From the NCBI GenBank assembly GCA_039000515.1, contig JBCFYV010000100.1, positions 52,389,433 to 52,453,432 of the forward strand: a stretch of DNA of 64,000 nucleotides, in the 5' to 3' direction. A program made the position numbers and the translations under genes. This DNA comes from Timema cristinae (taxonomy: Eukaryota; Arthropoda; Insecta; Phasmatodea; Timematidae). Numbering within the stretch: the stretch's first letter is position 1; every line of letters starts with the position of its first letter. Under the pieces are notes generated by a model that saw only the letters and a list, made by a program, of their open reading frames with translations, was not told the DNA's origin and ran no database searches. Below are positions 57,365 through 64,000 of the stretch, piece after piece.

Positions 57365-57556
57365 TCAGTGCCCACGTGGTCTAACGTTCTACTATCGCAG
57401 TAGACTAGAGTTCTGATGACGAGGAGATCAAGGTTCGAATCTTAGTCAGGTGTACTGGGAGGATTTTTTCCAGAATGGTTTTCCACTTTCCCTCCAAGCG
57501 AATACAGGTAAACTTACTTTAAATATAGCCACCATAATCCCTGCAAACCATTAGCA
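57365..57556 (+). mobile_element. SINE family C, tail lost
   Basis: GTGGTCTAACGTTCTACTAT, AAGGTTCGAATCTTAG and CCACTTTCCCTCCAAGCGAA, ending near CAAACCATTAGCAG. The shared tail is absent. Confidence 0.78.
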
Positions 57557-57698
57557 GTTTCAAAAAACAATCGATATTGGGGGAGGATTTAAAAAAAATT
57601 GTTCATGCAGCCTATGATCTTCGACGAATATAGTCCATATACTTTCAGAATTTATGGATGAAATCTGGTTGCAAAATTCGTCGTATAGTTTTACGTCA

Positions 57699-57987
57699 AG
57701 GTGACCTGGCGGTCTAGGGGTATGGTATCAAACTTCTATGTAGGAGGTCCGGGGTTCAATCCTCAGTCTCGGCACAGATTTATCTGATTACCAAACCCTT
57801 CCTTCACCTCTGACAAGACGTGTATTAATCACAACTTGTGAATGTGTGGAATGCCAGGCCTCCACCGTGGTTCGGATCCCACGTTAAACTGTAGGTCCTC
57901 CATTTCATCTCACAATCACCCTACCATCACACATTTGCGTAAGTGCGTACAAGCCGAACGGGTAGTAAGATGCGGTGCTAATTATAA
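57699..57987 (+). mobile_element. SINE family A, full length, long subfamily
   Basis: GGTGACCTGGCGGTCTAGGG head, B box GGGTTCAATCCTCAG, the 15-base insert GTGTATTAATCACAA and tail GCCGAACGGGTAGTAAGATG. The TSD is TTTACGTCA (57690-57698 and 57988-57996). Confidence 0.95.
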
Positions 57988-58280
57988 TTTACGTCATCAA
58001 TGATTACACCTCTTTTGTTCAAGAACTCAATACATCAAATCAAATAATCATATTTATACTTTTCTTATTCTTTAAAAACAATCTATTCCTATAATATTTT
58101 CTCGTCTTCTACCTGTTTCTATTATCTACTCGAGTCTCTCTCCTTCTGACAGATTGAGATAACTGCAGCTGAATTCTTATTTATATATATAGTATTTATA
58201 TTATAAAGCATGTATTATTTTAAATATATAATATTTAAACATAATTTCTTACTTAATGGCATTTAAGAACAAGAAAGTTA

Positions 58281-58862
58281 ATTGCCACACTTACAAAAAT
58301 ACGTCACCTATTCCTATCTTGATCTAATTATATCGAGTCCACCTCATTACAGCCTATCCCTATTTTGAGATAGTTCTATCCAGTCCACCTCATTACACCT
58401 TATCCCTATTTTGAGATAGTTCTATCCAGTCCACATCATTACACCCTATCTCTATCTTGAGCTAGTTCTATCCAGTCCATCTCATTACACCTTATCCCTA
58501 TCTTGAGCTAGTTCTATCCAGTCCACCTCATTACACCTTATCCCTATCTTGAGCTAGTTCTATCCAGTCCACCTCATTACACCTTATCCCTATCTTGAGC
58601 TAGTTCTATCCAGTCCACCTCATTACACCTTATCCCTATTTTGAGATAGTTCTATCCAGTCCACATCATTACACCCTATCTCTATCTTGAGCTAGTTCTA
58701 TCCAGTCCATCTCATTACACCTTATCCCTATCTTGAGCTAGTTCTATCCAGTCCACCTCATTACACCTTATCCCTATCTTGAGCTAGTTCTATCCAGTCC
58801 ACCTCATTACACCTTATCCCTATCTTGAGCTAGTTCTATCCAGTCCACCTCATTACACCCTA
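58281..58862 (-). repeat. 46-bp minisatellite made of retrotransposon coding sequence
   Basis: About 12 units. On the minus strand each reads GGTGTAATGAGGTGGACTGG followed by ATAGAACTAGCTCAAGATAG and GGATAA. 58391-58620 and 58621-58850 appear identical, a 230-bp (5 x 46) higher-order duplication. The unit equals the codons for GCNEVDWIELAQDRDK in the adjoining pseudogene. Confidence 0.93.
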
Positions 58863-59082
58863 TTTCTTTCAGATCAATGCTGATGTTATTCTCCCATTTG
58901 CGTTTAGGTTTCCTCAATAGTCTCTTCCCGTTGGGTTTGTCGGTCAGTATCCTAAACAAGGTTTTAGAATCTCCCCTTCGTACTGCATGTCCTGCCCACC
59001 GTAATCTACGGGACTTGACAATCCTAACAATGTTATATATGTGTGGTTTATGATAATTTATCTGCGCGCTTGTGTGTACCAT
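58807..59082 (-). pseudogene. C-terminal end of a non-LTR retrotransposon polyprotein
   Basis: The translated 91 residues contain RRLRWAGHAVRRGDS, then GKRLLRKPKRKWENNI and DLKEIG ahead of DWIELAQDRDK. This Arg-rich region with GHxxR and W(E/D)xxI spacing is the conserved tail found after the reverse transcriptase domain in endonuclease/reverse transcriptase polyproteins of arthropod LINEs. The catalytic domains are absent: upstream of 59082 the frame is not recognisable. Downstream, the reading frame enters the 46-bp array, which is not a multiple of three, and stops after the first unit. It is a dead fragment. The LINE clade cannot be set from this tail alone. Confidence 0.8.
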
Positions 59083-60048
59083 ACCATATAGCAGCCCTAC
59101 TCTGACAACTTAACTAAATAAGAGCTACATTTTATGTGATCACAAAATGTTGTGATTCTTTATTTAACTTGAAAACTTCATGTATACGCTACAATTTTTT
59201 TTTAAGAAACTACATCAAAGTTTTGATATTTTTGCCCTTTTCATTCATTACTAGATTATTATTTTTGGATCCTTCTTATCTCAAACATGTAGTCGAGGCT
59301 ATTCATGGAACTATATTTAAATTAGCTGTTCCGACTTAAACCTATATCCTGGTTCGTGGTAACTTTCCAGTAAAAAAAAAGTTTGACTAAAGGTTTAAAA
59401 AAAAAATCAACTCGCTTATATTTGAAAAGTTTTAATCTCAGGAGATTGTAAGTTTTTTTTTGTTAAATAAAAATAAATGGAAAGTTAAAAGTCAAAGTAA
59501 TTAAATACATAAATGTAGGAAAGGTTATCATTTGAATTAAAGAAATGGAAAGTTTATAAATCTTTTTTTTAAAGAAGTTTCTGTTAGACTTACTGATTTC
59601 TACTCATGTAATTATTCATGTTTGGATTTAAGGGCACCGGCTATTTTAAAGGAGATACCCTCCTTACGCTTATGGTTATGTACTAATTTTGGAGCTTGAA
59701 ATCCTCTTAAACATTCCTCAACTACCTTAAAATTCTATCTTATGACCTTGTTAATTTTGACTATATTTTTTCTAGGAATGTTAGATCTAGGTTTCTAAAC
59801 ATCTACTGTAATTTCACGTAAAACGTTGTTAAAGATAAGGTTTGTTTCATCTAATATGCTAGTTTAAGAAAATCTTACAAACCTAAAATGTAAGGTTTTT
59901 AATTCAATAGAGAAGAGGTATCTGTGAACTTTCTAAACATGTGTAAGCACACACCAGTGAACACAACCGGGGCATGAATCTCGGTAGTCGACAATCTAGG
60001 TATATTTCAAAATGGATTCCTTTTCAGCCACGTTATCACTGGTACCGG

Positions 60049-60051
<3 letters not shown>
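59083..60051. other. No recognised feature
   Basis: AT-rich. No further retrotransposon coding sequence was recognised upstream of the fragment. Confidence 0.4.
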
Positions 60052-60120
<69 letters not shown>

Positions 60121-60122
60121 CA
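60052..60122 (+). repeat. (CA)n(TA)n microsatellite
   Basis: About 22 CA units followed by 12 TA units, directly next to the 3' tail of a minus-strand SINE C. Confidence 0.95.
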
Positions 60123-60124
60123 TA

Positions 60125-60369
60125 TCATCGCGTCTTACTACCTGTTTAGTTTATACGCCTATGTAATAATTACACTAATGAGTTAGGGTTTAAAAAAGGC
60201 TTAATTTAGATTAAATGCACCCCCATTTGCGAGGGAGATTGGGAAAAACCTTTAGGAAAGACCACTCTCAGTGTATCCAACCGAGATTCTAACCCCGATC
60301 TACTCGTGTTTGGCAGTCTAGTCCAACACGAGATCAGCGCGTTAGACCACGCGGCCACCGAAGCGGGTA
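60125..60369 (-). mobile_element. SINE family C, full length
   Basis: CATCGCGTCTTACTACCTGT at the tail, CCCATTTGCGAGGGAGATTG in the body, CAACCGAGATTCTAACCCCG at the B box and CGGCCACCGAAGCGGG at the head. Its A/T tail has been replaced by the (CA)n(TA)n tract. Confidence 0.85.
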
Positions 60370-61440
60370 GTCTATATCTAAAGCTGCAGGCTTTAGACTC
60401 TGGTGGTTAGAGAACATTAGTTTGACCTACGATGCTGTCCCATAATTTATATTCACTCCCCCCTTCCCCCACCTAATTCTATAGTAAATTCTTGATCAGG
60501 TACGGGTTGGGGGAGGGGGTATCAATCCTTATGTTTAGTGTATTTTAATATGTGTAACCTGAATTAATAATTCAGTATTTGTTTTTAAATAGCCGTTGAT
60601 GAACACTCCATTTATCCTGAAAGGTCTTACCTTGACACATTACGTATTACATATTGTGCAACGTGTGTAGCCGCATACACAAAAAACTCAGGGGGGTGCC
60701 AAAATGGCCCAAAAATAAATATTTATTTTTTTCCGGAAAATATAAATATAATTAAAGAATATTTATGAAAATTTGGGTTTTTATAGTTCTTGTAAGTGTA
60801 AAGTATACCTCACTTTATAGTAGAAAACAAATTGAGCTTAAAAAAAAAAAAGGAAAACCCTAGAGGATGTTAAGGATGAAAAGACAATGACGTCATCGTC
60901 TATTATAAAGTATAGTGGTTTTTTAATTTACTAAAAAAAAGTTCGCCACTAAAAATACTTTACATAGGGTCTATATTTAAAATGGCCCTATATAGTACTC
61001 TCCAGTTTTTTTCAGATGGGGGGGGGGGGGGCGGGAAGAGGGGAGCGGGAGGGAAACACAAAATGTGAGTTTTGCACACACAAAACTTTTGCCTTAAACC
61101 AGCCCTGTTAAGGTAAGTGACAGAAGTTTATTTATTGCAAACATTGCCTGGAATTATTATCAGAAGCGTGTGATAACACTTTTTATTGATAATTTATAGT
61201 CGCCTTTTACGAAGCAAATAAAACATTGGATGGAGGTCACTTCCAGCCAATGTTTGTAATAAAGAAGCTCCTTATAAATAAATGTCACCTACATTCTCAC
61301 AGTTGACTCTTTACAGTGCTGTTCTATGTTAAGTTTTTGTTAACACGTTAGGGTAGACTATGGATTCCCAAACTTTCACCAGTCGTTTACCCCTAGCTCA
61401 TGACCTTGAAAATGGACATCTTTCATATTTTCAATAATAA
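60370..61440. other. No recognised gene
   Basis: Includes a G-rich run at 61018-61050 and A runs. GAACACTCCATTTATCCTGA (60601) weakly matches 34580 and 24558. The TSD of the next SINE is 61428-61440. Confidence 0.35.
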
Positions 61441-61682
61441 TACTTAGCACCGCGTCTTACTACCCATTCGGGTTATACGCTTGTGCACTATTTACACTAA
61501 TTGGTTAGGAATTGGGAAGGTTGAGTAAAGAGGAAGCTAGATGTGGAGGGAGAATGGAAAACCATTTAGGAAAAAAAAAACTACCAGTTCACCCGAACGA
61601 GATTCGAACCTTCTATTCCCTATCCTCGACAGTTTAGTTCAACACGAATCTAGCGCGTTAGATAACTACGCCACCGAGGTGG
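61441..61682 (-). mobile_element. SINE family B, full length with TSD
   Basis: TTAGCACCGCGTCTTACTAC to CCACCGAGGTGG, with the B box at CGAGATTCGAACC and a short body deletion near GAAGCTAGATGTGGAGG. The TSD is TTTTCAATAATAA (61428-61440 and 61686-61698), perfect over 13 bp. Confidence 0.94.
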
Positions 61683-61698
61683 TTTTTTTCAATAATAA

Positions 61699-62325
61699 AA
61701 GGAATAAAGTATCTCCTATAGGGATTCTAAAATACAATCAGTGATACTAAATGCTAATAAATCTTCATTTGTACGCTATACAAAGCCGTGGAATGGAGAA
61801 AGAAAGGCTGATAGAATTCCATCATATTACGTCAACATCTGCTTTATTATTAGACTTGCTATCAAGGGCCGAGAAAGGGGTGGGGGAATCAAGGGAGTCC
61901 GAACCCCCTAGTTTTTGGTGGATCCCTACAGATGAAAATCTGTATTGGCCAAAGATATAATAAAATGTTATAGCGGACCTTCTCTAGAAAAACTAACTTT
62001 GTAAATGCTTGCTTACTGTTACCAACGAATGTTTTATCTTTGTTAATAAGATTAAGAGAATTTGTTTTTCATGAGCAGTTCACGGTATCTACCGGACGTA
62101 GAGGTGTGCCATTTTATTAGTTAGTAGCCCTTGTTCACGAACGTGTTCATCTCGAAGCCGGAAATTAAAAATTTTGATTACATTTTTTTTAAATTAATCA
62201 AAGGCAAGATCGTAAGTAAAAGGCCAAGGACAACGAATCGCTTAAAGGAACTAGCTTTAAAGTTAGCTTCTACGTACTAAACTAAAAACTTTTCTCCTGG
62301 AAACGCTGGATACTCCAATTGATAT
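61699..62325. other. No recognised feature
   Basis: Mixed DNA. A 69-codon frame at 61751-61960 shows no motif. Confidence 0.4.
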
Positions 62326-62694
62326 TGTAGGGGAGGCGAGAAAAGTTAATTTTTTCACTGTTTATATCAACATTTTGTTGTTGTCAAAAATTAACTAAAT
62401 GAATCTCCAGTAGGAACAAGAGTTTAATTTTCTTCACACGGTGATATCAACAGTTGTTGAATATTTGTCATGACTATAGCGGATTAGATGAGAAACTTTT
62501 TAATTGATGAGAAAAAGTTGTCATTAAATTCCAGGACACCCTTGACAAATATTCAACAGCTGTTGATAATATCAACCTGTGAAGAAAATTAAACTGTATG
62601 ATTCTACTGGAGCGATATTTTATTTACTTTGGCCTAAAAGTGTTTTGCTATAAAAACTGCAAAAAAACACTTAACTTTTCTCGCGTTCCCTACA
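62326..62694. mobile_element. Palindromic MITE family P, copy 7 (complete)
   Basis: Ends TGTAGGGGAGGCGAGAAAAG and, reverse-complemented, TGTAGGGAACGCGAGAAAAG. The arms include CACACGGTGATATCAACAGT. The centre is in the inverted orientation, as in copies 3 and 6. The best copy for defining the termini together with 38383-38730. Confidence 0.9.
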
Positions 62695-62742
62695 TCCACA
62701 CATTAATAAAACTCGCTGGTACTTTGTATAAACTCTAAAATA

Positions 62743-62884
62743 TTTTTTATTATTATTAGCACCGCGTCTTACTACCCGTTCGGGTTATACGCACTTACGC
62801 TAATGTGTAATGGTAGGGTGATTGTGAGATGAAATGGAGGACCTACAGTTTAACGTGGGATCCGAACCATGGTGGAGACCTGGC
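62743..62884 (-). mobile_element. SINE family A, 5'-truncated with TSD
   Basis: Tail and body up to GGTGGAGACCTGGCA. The perfect 12-bp TSD is AACTCTAAAATA (62731-62742 and 62885-62896). Same truncation nucleotide as the copy at 54876-55020. Confidence 0.95.
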
Positions 62885-63111
62885 AACTCTAAAATACCTC
62901 ATATATCTCTGAGAGAAACACTTCATGAGAGTTTCAATTACTCTCCCCAAACCAATGCTGGTGGGTCTTTAAATGTACAACTATCCATCTGTCTCATTGT
63001 TTATATTAGTTTGCAAAGAACACTGAATGGCCGGTGAAATTAAAACGTAGAATATTACTGGGGTTAATTTTTGGATGTAATACCAATTATACTTTATAAT
63101 AAAGAAAATAG

Positions 63112-63290
63112 CCCGCCTGGTTTAGCACGTGGTAAAAGGCGTTATTGTGTTGTCTAGTTTGCCGGTAACAGAAAGATTGGTATTCGAATCCAGGTCAAGT
63201 GTATTGCTGTGTTTATTTTCCTAGACGATTTCTCACACCCTCCATCTAAATGCGTACAAATTTAATTTAAAATCGGATTTTTTTCATCCT
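63112..63290 (+). mobile_element. SINE family B/C-like, diverged
   Basis: CCCGCCTGGTTTAGCACGTG at the head, TTGGTATTCGAATCCAGGTC at the B box and CTCACACCCTCCATCTAAAT in the body. The tail is missing. Confidence 0.6.
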
Positions 63291-63596
63291 TATTTTATTA
63301 TTTAAATTTTGTTAAAACGCTTGGAGGTGTATTAACACGTGGATAGCGTAAAACAAAGATGAGAACAATAATTGATGGTACAGTATAATATAATTATCTA
63401 TTATTTTTACCATATAGGAAACATAAATTATTGTAACCTGACAATTTTCAACCCCGAAATATTTTTGGAGTTGGCGTTTTATTGTACTATTAATAGTGTC
63501 TTAAATTTGTGTCTGTCCTTAGGTAAAGGTTAAATGGATTTCGTCCAAATTTAATTTCTCGAGGATAAATTGTGATTTTAATTCTAGTTCTAACCC

Positions 63597-63820
63597 ACTT
63601 CGGTGACTGCATGGTCAAGGTGCTGCTCTCGCAATAAGCTAGACTGCTTAAGATGTGTGTGGGGGGGGGGGGGTGGAGGGGGGTTATCTGGTTACGATCT
63701 CGTTAGGGTATACCAAGTGTGGTGATTTATTAAATGGTTTTCCCACTCTCCTTCCATGCAAATGCGAGTAGATTACCTCTAAAATGATTCCTTCCTCATG
63801 CCTACACCATTAGAGAACCT
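63597..63820 (+). mobile_element. SINE family C with a G-run insertion
   Basis: CCACTTCGGTGACTGCATGG, GCAATAAGCTAGACTGC, a G-rich expansion at 63659-63685, CCCACTCTCCTTCCATGCAA and ACCTCTAAAATGATTCCTTC. The tail is replaced by the element starting at 63829. Confidence 0.75.
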
Positions 63821-63828
63821 ATCTTATA

Positions 63829-64000
63829 CCCTAGAACCGCGTTAATCCGAACTAATTGGGACCGAAGTGGGTTCAGATTAGTGAAAATTGGGAACAAGTT
63901 TGAGTTTCACGAATTTTAAATTACAGATGAATGTTTAGTTTTATTATTTAACTGATGTTCGACACGTAATATGTACGGTACTGTATTATTTAATTACAGG
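63829..64000 (+). mobile_element. Left end of a probable pogo/Tigger-like transposon, cut by the window edge
   Basis: TA (63827-63828) is followed by CCCTAGAACCGCGTTAATCC, GAACTAATTGGGACCGAAGT and GGTTCAGATTAGTG. This resembles the terminal inverted repeats of pogo/Tigger elements, which typically begin CAGTAGAACC and carry TTAATCCGAAC words. The rest lies outside the window. Confidence 0.5.

Overview
The window looks like intergenic or intronic DNA from an animal, most likely an arthropod. It is AT-rich and contains no bacterial gene organisation. It is packed with tRNA-derived SINEs, palindromic DNA-transposon derivatives, minisatellites and trinucleotide microsatellites, and it carries a short (TTAGG)n tract at 22942-22969, the arthropod telomere motif. 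The arthropod assignment is inference. I found no intact host protein-coding gene, no functional RNA gene, no CRISPR array and no virus.

Only two stretches encode recognisable protein, and both are transposon remains. On the minus strand at 13146-15457 lies a broken hAT-superfamily transposase inside a roughly 4.7 kb hAT element (12267-16965). It has two frameshifts and one in-frame TGA. On the minus strand at 58807-59082 is the C-terminal end of a non-LTR retrotransposon polyprotein. Its last codons have expanded into a 46-bp minisatellite.

Five tRNA-headed SINE families can be separated. Family A (13 copies) and families B and C (5 and about 27 copies) have different heads and bodies but end in the same 3' tail, which contains the palindrome ACCCGTTCGGGT, then GTAAGACGCGGTGCTAA and (AAT)n. 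Many copies have 8-17 bp target-site duplications (TSDs) and many are 5'-truncated, one down to 47 bp of tail, as expected for tail-primed reverse transcription. Families D (3 copies) and E (2 copies) have other tails. A sixth unit (25644-25934, second copy near 56035-56135) is a palindrome with a tRNA-like cloverleaf in each arm.

DNA-transposon derivatives include a palindromic MITE family P (7 copies of about 350 bp), several hAT-like MITEs (3546-3987, 9038-9422, 25026-25627), a Tc1/mariner-like MITE with TA duplications (10390-10604), an unclassified terminal-inverted-repeat element (49546-50359) and the left end of a probable pogo/Tigger-like element at the right edge (63829-64000). Four further dispersed repeats (R2-R5) occur as pairs within the window, and R1 occurs once with its terminal unit expanded into a 38-bp array. 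Nested insertions give relative ages, the clearest being MITE P, then SINE B, then SINE A at 6799-7692.

The non-repetitive remainder is mostly featureless AT-rich DNA. Exceptions are two promoter-like clusters (32106-32217 and 33062-33193) and an unexplained block of balanced composition at 37390-37950. The most distinctive observations are the shared SINE tail, the minisatellite born from retrotransposon coding sequence, and the twin-tRNA palindrome.
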